DNA of 64,000 bases from JBGSOV01 sp964558715. Its GTDB lineage: Bacteria > Patescibacteriota > Gracilibacteria > CAIRYL01 > GCA-016699755. The number at the start of each line of letters is the position of its first letter. Position 1 is the stretch's first letter. The position numbers were made by a program, and so were the translations under genes. Shown piece by piece: positions 25,557-35,122 of this stretch. The notes under the pieces were generated by a model. The model saw only the letters and a program-made list of their open reading frames with translations, was not told the origin of the DNA and searched no databases. The DNA is taken from assembly GCA_964558715.1 (NCBI GenBank), contig CAZLFD010000004.1:3114-67113 (forward strand), read 5' to 3'.

Positions 25557-27995
25557 ATGAAGCATGTTCTCGTTCTCGACATCGAAGCCACCGGGTTAGA
25601 CGCGGAATCATCCGGACTGCTAGAGCTTTCTGCCGTACGCCTTTCGGCCGACTTTAAAAAAGAAACGGCAGTCTTCGACGAACTTGTGAATCCCAAGCAA
25701 GAGATTCCTCCGTTTATCGAGCGGTTGACAGGAATCAGCAACGAGATGGTCGAAGACGCAGCTTCTCTGGAAGAAATCCGTGATAAATTCCATAAATTTC
25801 TAAAACCCGGCGATATTATTTGCGGGCACAATATTATGTTCGACGTAAACTTTCTATTGAGTAAAGATTTTAAGGTTCCCAACAACACGCTCGATACTTT
25901 TTCGCTCGCGCAGATCATCTTGCCAGATGAAGCGAGCTACTCGCTTGAGGTGCTTACAGAGAAGTATGAGATCGAACACAAAAACGCACACCGCGCGCTG
26001 GCTGATGTCGAGGCAAATGCTGAATTATTGCGGATCCTTGTTGATGAAGTCCAAAAGTTCGATGCAGAATTGCTAGAAAAATTCTCAGAAATCCTCCAGA
26101 AGTCTGATTGGATCGGTAGCCAACTTATCCGCCAGGCGATTGAAGAACAGAAAAAACCAAAGAAGAAAGCGGCAAGCAATGCACAGCTGACAATCTTCGA
26201 TTTCGAAGATACTACTGGGCCGGTACCGGTAATTCCTATAGCCGAAATTGAAAATATTTCTCGCGAATTAACAGCCGTGGAGAACTCCGCTGCTCAGCAG
26301 ATTGAAAACGAGATGCGGCAAGGCGGAGAAATACTTTTCTCTTTGCCGATGGACACCTCGCAGATTCTCGTTGCAAACGCGGCTGCGAAACAATTCCATA
26401 CGCGTCGCAATGAGTCGGTGGCAGTTGCGATGCCAAAGATTTACGGGCACACAACTCCACCAGGGCTCTTTCGCTATACTTCACCCGGTGGAATTATTTG
26501 TGAGACCGAATTCCGCAATTGGCTCGAGAAAAAATCCACACTCGATGAATCAGATACTATTGTCGCCCTCAAATTCGAGCGCGAGAAATTTTATGGAAAT
26601 TCGCTTGCTGTGCAAGATTTCCCCGCAGTCTATGCCGAACGTCAGATTGTAAAAACCTGGCTCAGCGAAGATCACACCCGCTGTAAAAGTGATTGCCCGG
26701 CAAAGAAAGTATATCTCGAAGCACCTAGTAAAAAACTCTTTTTCTGTGATTATTCCGATATCGCCAATTGTCCCGCGCAACATGTGATTTTGCTCAAGAG
26801 CGACTCTCTCATCAAACACGTCGATTCGTTTTCACGCGAGCGTTTTTTTGTAAATCAACTAGAAAAATTTCTCGAAAAAAATGCAGATACCCATGCCAAT
26901 TTTGTCGATGGTGCACTCTTCGGCATTGGCCTGCTTAAGCGCTTTGTACGAGAACAAGTCGGTGAAAGCCCCTATCGTAAGAATCTGGTTTTCGACGAAT
27001 CTATCATTGCCACGCCAGATATCACCAATCTGGCAGAAGGTTTTCGTGTTGCCAGCGCAGAAGTGCAAAAACTCTTTCCTGACCAGCGTGAAGCAGCAGA
27101 GAATTTTGCAGCTCTCGCCGAGCTTGTCTCGGCACCTGTCACCGAAAACGAATGCCGCTTTGCTACCATTGCCGAAGATGATGAACTGACCTTCACCAAA
27201 GCGCCACAGTCGTTGCAAGACAAGCTTGAAGTGATGCTGGCAAATAAGGAAGCCCGAGCCTTTGTTGGAAATGTATTTTTGAAAAAAGGTGGTCGCTGTG
27301 TTTTTGGTTCCGATTTAGCAGCGCCAGAGCGCCAGTTCATCATAAATTCTGACTTTGATTTCGCCAAAAACTCACTCGTGCTGGTGCCAGAATCAGGGGG
27401 AAACACCAAATCTGCCGATCACCAGACTACAGTCGATTTTATGCGACAGTTACTGCCAAAGTGCCCGGGCAATCTATTGGCTCTATTCCCTAATTCGGCT
27501 TTTGGCGAAAAATTCATCACCGATATCAGTGCAACAGCAGAGGAAAATGGCTTTTCCTTGCTCTCTGCTTCTGGTGGTTCTACCGGAAAACTGCGTGCCC
27601 AATTGGCGCGCTCTGAAAAGACGATTCTCGTAGCTAGTGCCAGTAACATCAAACGCATCGATTTTCGCACAGTCAGTTTTGCAGGCTGTGTGCAACATCG
27701 TCTCTTTTTCGACCCACCGCCAGACCCAGCAACAGCAGCACAAAATGCAGGTGTCTCTGACGAATTTTTAGAATACGCCCTGCCACGCGCTGTGCAGCGT
27801 TTTTCACGGATTTTTGGTAACTTGTTAGCAGGTAAAAAACCGTTTTTTTGGACGAACCTTGATGCCCATTTTCAGCGCAAAGGCGGCTTTGCCGATGAGT
27901 TTTTGCGTGCTTTACCGAGTTCGGTCCCGATTGTGCAAAAATCGGTAAATGAGATGAATGATGACATTCTGCTATTTTTGCGAGAGCATGAGTAA
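25557..27995 (+). CDS. DEDDh exonuclease fused to degenerate DinG-type helicase
   Basis: An 812-residue protein. Residues 1-170 are a DnaQ-like 3'-5' exonuclease with DIEATG (D8, E10), GHNIMFDVNFL and HRALADVEA, so the DEDDh residues look intact. From about residue 250 it follows DinG/XPD helicase order, including a four-Cys segment (CKSDCPAKK ... CDYSDIANC) and LFFDPPPDPATAA, but key residues are lost: Walker A is replaced by SLPMDTSQI, no DEAH is visible, and the motif VI region reads LPRAVQRFSRIFGN without the QGxGRxIR arginines. Firmicute DinG proteins share this exonuclease-helicase order. ATP-driven unwinding looks unlikely. It overlaps purN by 8 bases. Confidence 0.85.
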   Translation: MKHVLVLDIEATGLDAESSGLLELSAVRLSADFKKETAVFDELVNPKQEIPPFIERLTGISNEMVEDAASLEEIRDKFHKFLKPGDIICGHNIMFDVNFLLSKDFKVPNNTLDTFSLAQIILPDEASYSLEVLTEKYEIEHKNAHRALADVEANAELLRILVDEVQKFDAELLEKFSEILQKSDWIGSQLIRQAIEEQKKPKKKAASNAQLTIFDFEDTTGPVPVIPIAEIENISRELTAVENSAAQQIENEMRQGGEILFSLPMDTSQILVANAAAKQFHTRRNESVAVAMPKIYGHTTPPGLFRYTSPGGIICETEFRNWLEKKSTLDESDTIVALKFEREKFYGNSLAVQDFPAVYAERQIVKTWLSEDHTRCKSDCPAKKVYLEAPSKKLFFCDYSDIANCPAQHVILLKSDSLIKHVDSFSRERFFVNQLEKFLEKNADTHANFVDGALFGIGLLKRFVREQVGESPYRKNLVFDESIIATPDITNLAEGFRVASAEVQKLFPDQREAAENFAALAELVSAPVTENECRFATIAEDDELTFTKAPQSLQDKLEVMLANKEARAFVGNVFLKKGGRCVFGSDLAAPERQFIINSDFDFAKNSLVLVPESGGNTKSADHQTTVDFMRQLLPKCPGNLLALFPNSAFGEKFITDISATAEENGFSLLSASGGSTGKLRAQLARSEKTILVASASNIKRIDFRTVSFAGCVQHRLFFDPPPDPATAAQNAGVSDEFLEYALPRAVQRFSRIFGNLLAGKKPFFWTNLDAHFQRKGGFADEFLRALPSSVPIVQKSVNEMNDDILLFLREHE

Positions 27996-28572
27996 TCCCC
28001 TACATGTAGGCATTCTCGCGAGTACGAATGGCACGATCCTTCCGGCGATTCTCGAAAGCGAATTGCCCGATGTCATTTTTTCTGTTCTCGTCACAAATAG
28101 AGCGGGATGTGGCGCACAACAAAAAGCGGCCGCCGCCGCAATACCTACAATCGCTATCGAATCGAGCGGAAAATCGCGAGAAGAGTGGGATGCAGCTTGC
28201 GTCAACGTGCTGCACAAATACCAGGTTGATCTGGTTATCCTTGTCGGGTTTATGCAGATTTTATCAGGAGAGTTTATCCGTACTTTTCCCGGTAGAATTT
28301 TGAATGTGCATCCCTCGCTCCTCCCCAAATTCGCCGGTGGAATGAACTTAGATGTTCACGCGGCCGTGCTCGAAGCGGGTGAAAAAAAGACCGGCGCGAC
28401 GATTCATCTTGTCACGGAAGATCTAGATGCTGGCCCGATTGTACTGCAGCAAGGCATTCCCATACGACCGGATGATACCGTGGAATCGATAAAATCGCGC
28501 GTGCAGCAATTGGAGGGCCGGCTTTATCCGCAGGCGATTGAAATGATGCAACAGCGGCTGCAATCCCATTGA
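27988..28572 (+). CDS. purN: Phosphoribosylglycinamide formyltransferase
   Basis: A 194-residue GAR transformylase that moves a formyl group from 10-formyltetrahydrofolate to glycinamide ribonucleotide in purine synthesis. Seen: ILASTNGT near the start, catalytic NVHPSLLP (Asn and His) and the DLDAGPIV segment with the catalytic Asp. The family's usual PGLHAH after the HPSLLP motif reads FAGGMNLDVHAA. The ATG at 27988 fits the family better than 27958. It overlaps the exonuclease gene by 8 bases; recG begins 20 bases later. No other purine gene is in the window. Confidence 0.92.
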   Translation: MSNPLHVGILASTNGTILPAILESELPDVIFSVLVTNRAGCGAQQKAAAAAIPTIAIESSGKSREEWDAACVNVLHKYQVDLVILVGFMQILSGEFIRTFPGRILNVHPSLLPKFAGGMNLDVHAAVLEAGEKKTGATIHLVTEDLDAGPIVLQQGIPIRPDDTVESIKSRVQQLEGRLYPQAIEMMQQRLQSH

Positions 28573-28592
28573 GAAATGGTTACAATCGCAAT

Positions 28593-30629
28593 ATGAAGAT
28601 TCCGCTTAAAACTCCACTTGATAGAAAAGTACTGGCGACGACTGATGAGCGCATCAAACTGCTCCGCGAAATCGGTATTATCACAGTGGGGGATTTGTTG
28701 ATGTATTTTCCACGGACGCACGAAGACCTGAGCGCGCCGACGAATTTGGCAGAATTACGGGCAGACGAGAAGAATCTGCTGCGAGGAAAGTTTATCCGTG
28801 TTTGGAAAGAAACGACCGCAAACCGCAAAATATTAGTAAAAGCCATGTTCGAAGAGCAGCAAGGCGGGCTAGTGGAATGTGTCTGGTTTAATAATCCCAC
28901 AATTGAAAAAAGGATTCCGCTTAAGCGAGACGTACTGATTACTGCGCGTGCTAAGCTTGCTTTTGGCAAGCTTAGCCTGCAATCACCCGAGTTTGAACTG
29001 GCAGGCGAGGGTGTGCACCTTGGTCGTATTGCCCCTGTGTATCGCGAGCACGGAGCCTTGAAATCGACCTGGTTCCGGCAAAAGATCTATGAACTCATCG
29101 AACATACCGAAAAAATACCCGAGATGCTCCCCGAGAACATTCGCACTGCGCAGCAGTTGGTGCCTCGAGACCAGGCAATCAAAGAGATTCATTTTCCGAC
29201 CGATCAAGCGGTACTCGAAGCCGGTAAACGTACGATTGCTTTTGAAGAGATATTTCTCATCCAACTAGTCGGTTTACGGCGCAAGCAAAAGTGGCAGGCC
29301 GAGAGCGGTGGGAATGCCTTGCAGATTCCGCTGAATGCAGCACTCATGAAAGATTTTTTTACGACGCTGCCGTTTACTCCGACCGATTCGCAGAAAATCG
29401 CTATTTTCGAGATATTGAAAGATTTTGAAGAGCCGCACGCGATGCTGCGCCTGCTTGAAGGTGATGTGGGTTCAGGAAAGACGCTTGTCGCGGTTGCGGC
29501 GGCGATTCCGGTACTAAAGGCTAGCGCGCAGGTAGCTGTTATTGCCCCAACCGAAATCCTTGCTCAGCAGCACGCAAGAGGGATTCAAAAGCTGATGGAG
29601 ACCTATGACTCCAGTATCCGAGTCGAGCTCCTGACCGGTTCGATAAAAGGCAAACCTCGTGAAGAAATTTTGACGGCAACACGACAGGGGAAGGTGCATA
29701 TTCTTGTTGGAACGCACGCTTTGCTTGAAGAAAATGTGATTTTTCATCGCCTGGGGTTTGTGGTAATCGATGAACAACATCGGTTTGGCGTGAACCAGCG
29801 TGAACGATTGATCGAAAAAGGTGCTCCGCATGTATTGCAGATGACGGCAACACCGATTCCACGCACCTTGGCGATTGTCGCTTTTGGCGATCAAGATCTT
29901 TCGGTACTGCTCGAGATGCCGCCCGGGCGCAAAGAAATCATTACAAAAGTCGTTCCACCGAGCGGTCGCCAACAGATCGAGCGTTTTATCGAAAGCGAAG
30001 TCGCCAAAGGGCGCCAAGCCTTTGTTATCTGCCCTTTGGTAGAAGAATCGGAAAAGCTCGAAGTAAAGGCCGCGACTGATGAGTTTAGCAGGCTTGAAAC
30101 CGTATTCCCCAAACTCAAGCTTGGTCTGGTTCATGGTCGCATGAAGCCAAAAGAGAAAGATAAGATGATGCGCCGTTTTCAGGAAAAAGAGATCGATGTA
30201 CTTGTTTCTACGGCGGTAGTCGAGGTTGGAGTCGATATTCCCAATGCGACGATAATGCTGATCGAAGGCGCAGAACGTTTTGGTCTGGCGCAGCTTCATC
30301 AGTTCCGCGGGCGAGTGGGGAGGGGAGGGAACCAATCATATTGCTTCCTTTTTCCGACCGAACGGGTGACCGACCGACTCAAGGCGATGGAAAACGAATC
30401 GTGCGGATTTCGCTTGGCAGAAGTTGATTTGCACTTGCGGGGCCCGGGGCAGATGTATGGCCTGCGCCAGTCGGGTATACCTGATTTACGTCTCGGCGAT
30501 ATTTTTGACCCACGCACCGTTTCTGCGGCACGTAAAGCGGCAGAAGAGTTTTTGGAGCAGGAAGATATCACCAAATTTCCGTTGCTCGCAAAAGAGCTGC
30601 AAAAATTTGAGGACGGCGCCAACGTCTAG
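28593..30629 (+). CDS. recG: ATP-dependent DNA helicase RecG
   Basis: A 678-residue branch-migration helicase that remodels stalled forks and recombination intermediates. An N-terminal wedge (OB) domain is followed by helicase domains: Walker A GDVGSGKT, DEQH in VIDEQHRFGVNQRE, TATPIPRTLA and HQFRGRVGRG. The C-terminus has the LHLRGPGQMYGLRQSG motif of the RecG TRG region. The ATG at 28593 is chosen over a TTG 24 bases upstream because MKIPLKTPLD begins the conserved part. Located with purN and the exonuclease-DinG gene, forming a DNA-related run. Confidence 0.96.
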   Translation: MKIPLKTPLDRKVLATTDERIKLLREIGIITVGDLLMYFPRTHEDLSAPTNLAELRADEKNLLRGKFIRVWKETTANRKILVKAMFEEQQGGLVECVWFNNPTIEKRIPLKRDVLITARAKLAFGKLSLQSPEFELAGEGVHLGRIAPVYREHGALKSTWFRQKIYELIEHTEKIPEMLPENIRTAQQLVPRDQAIKEIHFPTDQAVLEAGKRTIAFEEIFLIQLVGLRRKQKWQAESGGNALQIPLNAALMKDFFTTLPFTPTDSQKIAIFEILKDFEEPHAMLRLLEGDVGSGKTLVAVAAAIPVLKASAQVAVIAPTEILAQQHARGIQKLMETYDSSIRVELLTGSIKGKPREEILTATRQGKVHILVGTHALLEENVIFHRLGFVVIDEQHRFGVNQRERLIEKGAPHVLQMTATPIPRTLAIVAFGDQDLSVLLEMPPGRKEIITKVVPPSGRQQIERFIESEVAKGRQAFVICPLVEESEKLEVKAATDEFSRLETVFPKLKLGLVHGRMKPKEKDKMMRRFQEKEIDVLVSTAVVEVGVDIPNATIMLIEGAERFGLAQLHQFRGRVGRGGNQSYCFLFPTERVTDRLKAMENESCGFRLAEVDLHLRGPGQMYGLRQSGIPDLRLGDIFDPRTVSAARKAAEEFLEQEDITKFPLLAKELQKFEDGANV

Positions 30630-30727
30630 AGGGGCGGATTAGCCACTACTTTTAAGATATATTTGTCAGATATAATCGCTAAATCTTATGTATGGGAGCC
30701 ATTAATCTCTAGATTCCTATTTTTTGC

Positions 30728-30755
30728 TTGCAATACTTTTGGAAATATTTAAAAT
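30728..30755 (+). promoter_or_regulatory. Candidate sigma70 promoter
   Basis: TTGCAA (30728-30733) and TAAAAT (30750-30755) are separated by 16 bases, about 35 bases before the ATG of the following small gene, in an AT-rich gap. Good match; not proven. Confidence 0.5.
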
Positions 30756-30790
30756 GCTTGCCAATTTCATAATATTAATTTCCAATTACA

Positions 30791-31219
30791 ATGCTCAAAG
30801 CACGAGACGATTCCGCGGCGGGATTTGAATTACCAGATAAATATGCGGTGGAGCCATCACCATCAACAGCTGATGGGAATCAATTCAACCCCTTATGGCA
30901 TGATAGCTATGTCACAAATGAATATTTAGAATGGCAACTCGGCTTACCAATTGATGTTGATCCAGTTATTACATCTGGAAGATTGTTTGACAACACAAAG
31001 AGACCAGCTAATCTTGATACGACATTAGAAGAACAGGCTTTTGAAAGATATGTCGAAAAACTATGTGCTATGAGTGCTGCTGAGCTTCGAAATATAGCAT
31101 TGAACGGTGAAGTGAATCTAACCGCGATTCTGATAGGTGCGATTAGCAGAAGGCGAAAGCACTTTCTTGAAATCACCAGCGCACGTGATAATCTTAATAC
31201 AAGACAAAATTCGATTTAA
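30791..31219 (+). CDS. Hypothetical protein
   Basis: A 142-residue protein of unknown family. The N-terminus is polar (DELPDKY-like), the centre contains VDPVITSGRLFDN, and the C-terminal half is helical and basic (LIGAISRRRKHFLEI). No signal peptide or membrane segment. It stands alone between recG and a TPR gene on the opposite strand, with its own candidate promoter and terminator-like hairpin, which supports its being a real transcription unit. Confidence 0.55.
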   Translation: MLKARDDSAAGFELPDKYAVEPSPSTADGNQFNPLWHDSYVTNEYLEWQLGLPIDVDPVITSGRLFDNTKRPANLDTTLEEQAFERYVEKLCAMSAAELRNIALNGEVNLTAILIGAISRRRKHFLEITSARDNLNTRQNSI

Positions 31220-31221
31220 CT

Positions 31222-31241
31222 ATGCACAATAAAAATTGTGC
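31222..31241. terminator. Palindromic hairpin after small gene
   Basis: Perfect 8-base arms (tgcacaat and attgtgca) surround an AAAA loop, 3 bases after the stop of the preceding gene. It is followed by aagtttt on the plus strand, a weak U tract. Confidence 0.5.
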
Positions 31242-31284
31242 AAAGTTTTAAAACGCTCTCTGAAGATAGTTATGTTTTCTTTCC

Positions 31285-32352
31285 TTAATATCCCATTCGC
31301 TCAAGCTCTTGTTTTTCTTTTGTCGCTTCAGGATTCGTCGGGCTAATGCTTAAAATCTTTTCAAAGGCTTGTTTGGCGCCAGAAAAGTTTCGTACAGCTA
31401 AATAACTATCTGCCAAGAAAAATTGATACTCCACGTTGCGCGGTGATAAACGAATGGCTTTTTCGAAGGCGGCGATAGCTTTGGGTATATCACCGGAGAA
31501 AAAGAGCGATTGGCCCAGATTGGCGTGGCGCTCTGGATTTTTTGAATCGATTTCGGTGGCTAGTTGAAACGCCGCGACAGAATCTTCAATCCGCATCGGG
31601 TCTTTTTGCTCGAGAATCGCTAATGCAAAGTTGGTGAGCAGTGAGGCGTCGCGTGGCTTGGTTTGAATGGCTTTGCGGTAGAGGCTTTCAGCCTTGCGGA
31701 ACTCACCAGATTGCAAGTAGACAAAGGCGAGATGAGTGCTAGCATCAAAATGGTCTTCCTGCCATGAGAGGATGCGAATCAGGATTTTTTTTGCTTCATT
31801 AAAGTCTTTGCGGGCGATTAGCGCGTCGACACGACGCAGAAGCGTAATGATTGATTGCGGGGTTATATCGTCAATCTGGGTATCGCTTGTTGCTTCGTAG
31901 GCTTCTTCTCGTATTTGTTCTTCCTCTGCTTCTTCCCTTGATGAATCTTCTGTGCCTGCACTCTCTTCTATATCTTCGCTTCTTGTATCTTCTATAATCT
32001 CATCATCTTGCATTGGATTATCAACCACAAACGGGTAGATTTCTTCTTCATGGCGTAGTTCTGCTTCGATTGACGCGATGTCTTGCTTTGTATCTTGTTC
32101 CTTTTTTTCACCGAAATAACGAGAAAAAAGCACATGCTCTTTCAGGGATTTTGTCGAACCAAAGAATGTGGCGGCTGCATCTGCCTCGGCGAGCGGCTCT
32201 TTGCGGGTAAACCATTTTTTGCGAAGTTCAGCCCACTGAGCGCGCCGCTTGATCCCCCAACGGATAATGCGATATCCAACTACTCCTGCAATCCCTGCAA
32301 GTGAGAGGTAAAAGAAGCCGAGTGAAAGAACTAGTATTACGTCCATAATCAA
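31285..32352 (-). CDS. Membrane-anchored TPR protein
   Basis: A 355-residue protein with one N-terminal membrane segment (residues 5-27, LGFFYLSLAGIAGVVGY), a charged acidic region to about 165, then repeated tetratricopeptide units: DASTHLAFVYLQSGEFRKAESLYRKAI, LTNFALAILEQ, ERHANLGQSLFFSGDIPKAI and a last FLADSYLAVRNFSGAK. These form a superhelix for protein-protein contacts. Its partner and role are unknown. holB lies 48 bases downstream on the same strand. Confidence 0.85.
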   Translation of the reverse strand: MIMDVILVLSLGFFYLSLAGIAGVVGYRIIRWGIKRRAQWAELRKKWFTRKEPLAEADAAATFFGSTKSLKEHVLFSRYFGEKKEQDTKQDIASIEAELRHEEEIYPFVVDNPMQDDEIIEDTRSEDIEESAGTEDSSREEAEEEQIREEAYEATSDTQIDDITPQSIITLLRRVDALIARKDFNEAKKILIRILSWQEDHFDASTHLAFVYLQSGEFRKAESLYRKAIQTKPRDASLLTNFALAILEQKDPMRIEDSVAAFQLATEIDSKNPERHANLGQSLFFSGDIPKAIAAFEKAIRLSPRNVEYQFFLADSYLAVRNFSGAKQAFEKILSISPTNPEATKEKQELERMGY

Positions 32353-32400
32353 TGTGTAATCAAGTGAGATAATCCCCCATTTTCAAAAAAATGTCCAGCC

Positions 32401-33417
32401 TTATGGCAAAGAAAACAGCAGGTGCTCCATGAGCAGTTTTCGATTTGCATTTGCCGCCAGGCCGCGCCGTGTACTTTCTGTTTCGGCAAGAATTTGTAGA
32501 ACGGTTGTGATGTGGATTTTCTGAGCAATATCTAGTTCTTTTTTCATCACCTTTTCCACAAGAATACTACGCAGAAAGCGAGTGAGGTTTTGTAAAAAAA
32601 TAAGACAGTTTTCCGCCTGATCGGCTTCGGCAAGTTCGGCTGCCAATGCGCTTTTCTGGCTTCCGGGTGCAAAGAAGGCGCGAGAGATACGTTGAAACCA
32701 CTCGCGTTCATCATCATAGAATTCGGGATCGGCCAAAAAGTGGTGGATGATTTCGCTCCGGCCTTGGGCTATTGTAAGCATTTCTTGCTGCTCGGCTGAT
32801 TCGACACCTTGTAAATCAAGAAATTCCGCCAGCCTTTTACGCGGCACAAGCCCGAATCGAAGAATCTGGCAACGCGAAACAATCGTCTCTGACAAGTTCT
32901 GCTCATGAGTCACAGTAAGTACAAAAATCGTCTGCGGAGGTGGTTCTTCAAGTGTTTTCAAGAGAGCATTTGCTGCCTCACTGGTCATCCGATCAGCATT
33001 TCGGATAATCCCGACCTTCCATTTTGCAGAGCTAGAATTGCAGAACGGCCTCAGAAAACTATGGATATCACGCACGCCAATCGTATTCGAACGTCGCGGT
33101 GATTCGCCATCGACTCCGGTACGGTGCTTCTGCTCAAAATTTGAAGTGAGTGAAATGATGTCCCAATCTTCAAGTTTACCGGCTTGCCATAAATCGCCGA
33201 GAAGAATCACGTCAGGGCTGATATTCTTGTCGATCTCTCGCTGCATCGAGATATCACTTTGATTGAGAAGCTTAGCAAAATCCTTCGCGATTCGAAATTT
33301 GCTAATATCGCGAGGGCCTACAAAAAGAAAGGCGTTGGGTAATATGTCTCGCGTCGCCATCTTCTCGAGAAAAGCACAGTTTGCATCGTGGCCGAGGATT
33401 TTTGAATGCCATTTCAT
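32401..33417 (-). CDS. holB: DNA polymerase III subunit delta'
   Basis: A 338-residue clamp-loader delta'-like protein. Seen: the KTLEEPPPQTIFVLT and the SRC motif IVSRCQILRF, typical of clamp-loader AAA+ members. The P-loop position reads GPRDISKF, which is not a canonical Walker A, consistent with delta', which does not bind ATP. The Zn-binding Cys module is absent. Works with tau/gamma (dnaX at 43972-45537) to load the sliding clamp. Lies between the TPR gene and csaB-like gene on one strand. Confidence 0.87.
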   Translation of the reverse strand: MKWHSKILGHDANCAFLEKMATRDILPNAFLFVGPRDISKFRIAKDFAKLLNQSDISMQREIDKNISPDVILLGDLWQAGKLEDWDIISLTSNFEQKHRTGVDGESPRRSNTIGVRDIHSFLRPFCNSSSAKWKVGIIRNADRMTSEAANALLKTLEEPPPQTIFVLTVTHEQNLSETIVSRCQILRFGLVPRKRLAEFLDLQGVESAEQQEMLTIAQGRSEIIHHFLADPEFYDDEREWFQRISRAFFAPGSQKSALAAELAEADQAENCLIFLQNLTRFLRSILVEKVMKKELDIAQKIHITTVLQILAETESTRRGLAANANRKLLMEHLLFSLP

Positions 33418-33446
33418 TGCGCAACCAGTATGCGATTTTTATCGGG

Positions 33447-34469
33447 CTATTGCAAAAGTAAGGGCAGTATATTGCTTGCCGATTTGCGTTCAACAGTGCG
33501 GATCTGCTGAAAATCTCTGGTAGATTTTTTTTGAATCACAATACATGAGGAGGCTATTTTTTTTGTGGATGCGGTTTCTGCAATGATATGATCCGATAAA
33601 CCTCGGTCCTCGAAAAATGAACGAATCTTCGGAGCAGCTGAGAGTGCCAAAAAAGGCGTATTTTCAAGTAGCGCGAGCAAATTGCCGTGCAGACGTGAAG
33701 ATATGACCAGGCGGCTATTTGAAATCTCTTTTCGCAGCGTGCCAATATCACCTAACATAACGATTGGAACACCGCTTTTATGAGCAAAATTTGTATCCAA
33801 TGAATCCATTACAGCACACCTGATTGGTTTTGGCAGAGCTTTTTCTTTGCATAATTTTTTTATTCTTTTGCTACTCATCTTTCCATCACCACGAATCATC
33901 AAAAGAGTACCTTTTTTACTTTTTGGTGCCGATAACTTGCGCAATAGAAATACCGCATCGGTGGCAATTATAATGCGCTCGTTTGGAATACCTAGTTTTA
34001 CCAACATTTTTTGTGATGCCTGGTCGCGCACCGAAATAAATCGTGCACCAAGAAAGGCCTTTCGCGCATGTTTTCGTGCCGATTCTGTAACGAGTGGGCC
34101 GACTGAATTGGCAATGATGATATATTTTTTTTGAAACCTTCGTGCCCACCAAACGTAATATGACCACAAGAGTGGTGCTTTTGCTTCTCGGTCTTGAAAT
34201 AAGCCTCCTCCACCGTAAATGACGAGATCGGTAGCTCGCAACGCAAGAAGAAAGCGGAAAAAACTCGTCAATTTTAAAAATGAACGGAGGCCGAACGGAG
34301 GCCGAGGAACCGACGCTACACTGTGTTCTTGCATAGTGAACCGGGGATTTGCAGAAACGACGGTGGTTTCAAAATCCGTCTTTTTAAGAGCGCTGATCAG
34401 ACCTGCACAGATAGCTTCATCACCCCAGTTAATGCCTCCGTAGTTGCCGAATAGTAGGAGCTTCTTCAT
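33447..34469 (-). CDS. Polysaccharide pyruvyl transferase (CsaB-like)
   Basis: A 340-residue protein of the polysaccharide pyruvyl transferase family. Seen: GNYGGINWGDEAI at the N-terminus, VIYGGGGLFQD, IANSVGPLVTESARK, and the SSRLHGNLLALLENTPFLAL nucleotide-binding motif. CsaB adds pyruvate ketals to secondary cell-wall polymers that SLH domains bind, so it fits with the SLH-like protein at 53638-55068. That link is inferred. It precedes holB by 29 bases on the same strand. Confidence 0.85.
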   Translation of the reverse strand: MKKLLLFGNYGGINWGDEAICAGLISALKKTDFETTVVSANPRFTMQEHSVASVPRPPFGLRSFLKLTSFFRFLLALRATDLVIYGGGGLFQDREAKAPLLWSYYVWWARRFQKKYIIIANSVGPLVTESARKHARKAFLGARFISVRDQASQKMLVKLGIPNERIIIATDAVFLLRKLSAPKSKKGTLLMIRGDGKMSSKRIKKLCKEKALPKPIRCAVMDSLDTNFAHKSGVPIVMLGDIGTLRKEISNSRLVISSRLHGNLLALLENTPFLALSAAPKIRSFFEDRGLSDHIIAETASTKKIASSCIVIQKKSTRDFQQIRTVERKSASNILPLLLQ

Positions 34470-34536
34470 AGCTTCATGGTATCAAAAAAGTGCCTCCAAC
34501 GAGTCACTTTCTCTATTCATCAAATAACTAAACAGC

Positions 34537-35109
34537 CTATTCCTTTTTCTCTTCTGGTTCTTCGGCAGGAGCCTCTTCATTTTTTACCTCTTCTTTCAGT
34601 GCTTCCGGAGCCTCTTCAACTTCAGGGGCAACTTCTGCTTCCGGCGTAGACTCTGCTTCCGAGGTAGCAGTGGCATCTTCCTCCTTTTGATGCTCAACTG
34701 CTTCCGCGACTTCCTCTTCAGTAATCTCGTGCGGTTGCATCGATTTTAACTCTTCTTCAGTAAAGAAGCGCTCTTTGAGACGTGCTGCTTTTCCGCGGAG
34801 ATTACGCATAAAATAAAGCTTACCGCGGCGGACTTTTGCCTCCTTAACGAGTTCGATTTTTTCGACCAGTGGTGAGTGCACCGGAAAGACCTGTTCTACA
34901 CCGATTCCGCCAACGATTTTACGGACCGTGATGGTAGCAGAAAGACTCCCCTGATTACGTACCTGGATAACCAGACCATCAAAAATCTGTACACGTTCTT
35001 TATCACCTTCGCGGATTTTACGATGTACACGTACGGTTTGCCCCGCGCGAAACTCGGCACCCACCTTTTTCTTGTTCTCCTGGCGGAGGTCTTCGATTCT
35101 AACAGTCAT
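34537..35109 (-). CDS. rplS: Ribosomal protein bL19 with acidic tail
   Basis: A 190-residue ribosomal protein bL19. The first about 115 residues are standard (FRAGQTVRVHRKIREGDKERVQIFDG, VHSPLVEKIELVKEAKVRRGKLYFMRNL). A long Glu/Ala-rich tail of about 75 residues follows, extending well beyond the usual 115-120 residues. The tail's role is unknown. The downstream regulator gene at 35123 ends just 13 bases from this gene's start. Confidence 0.95.
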   Translation of the reverse strand: MTVRIEDLRQENKKKVGAEFRAGQTVRVHRKIREGDKERVQIFDGLVIQVRNQGSLSATITVRKIVGGIGVEQVFPVHSPLVEKIELVKEAKVRRGKLYFMRNLRGKAARLKERFFTEEELKSMQPHEITEEEVAEAVEHQKEEDATATSEAESTPEAEVAPEVEEAPEALKEEVKNEEAPAEEPEEKKE

Positions 35110-35122
35110 AAAAGTAGATAAA

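Noticed and set aside
29514..30335. Minus-strand ORF of 273 codons opposite recG
   Set aside because: Antisense of conserved RecG helicase motifs.
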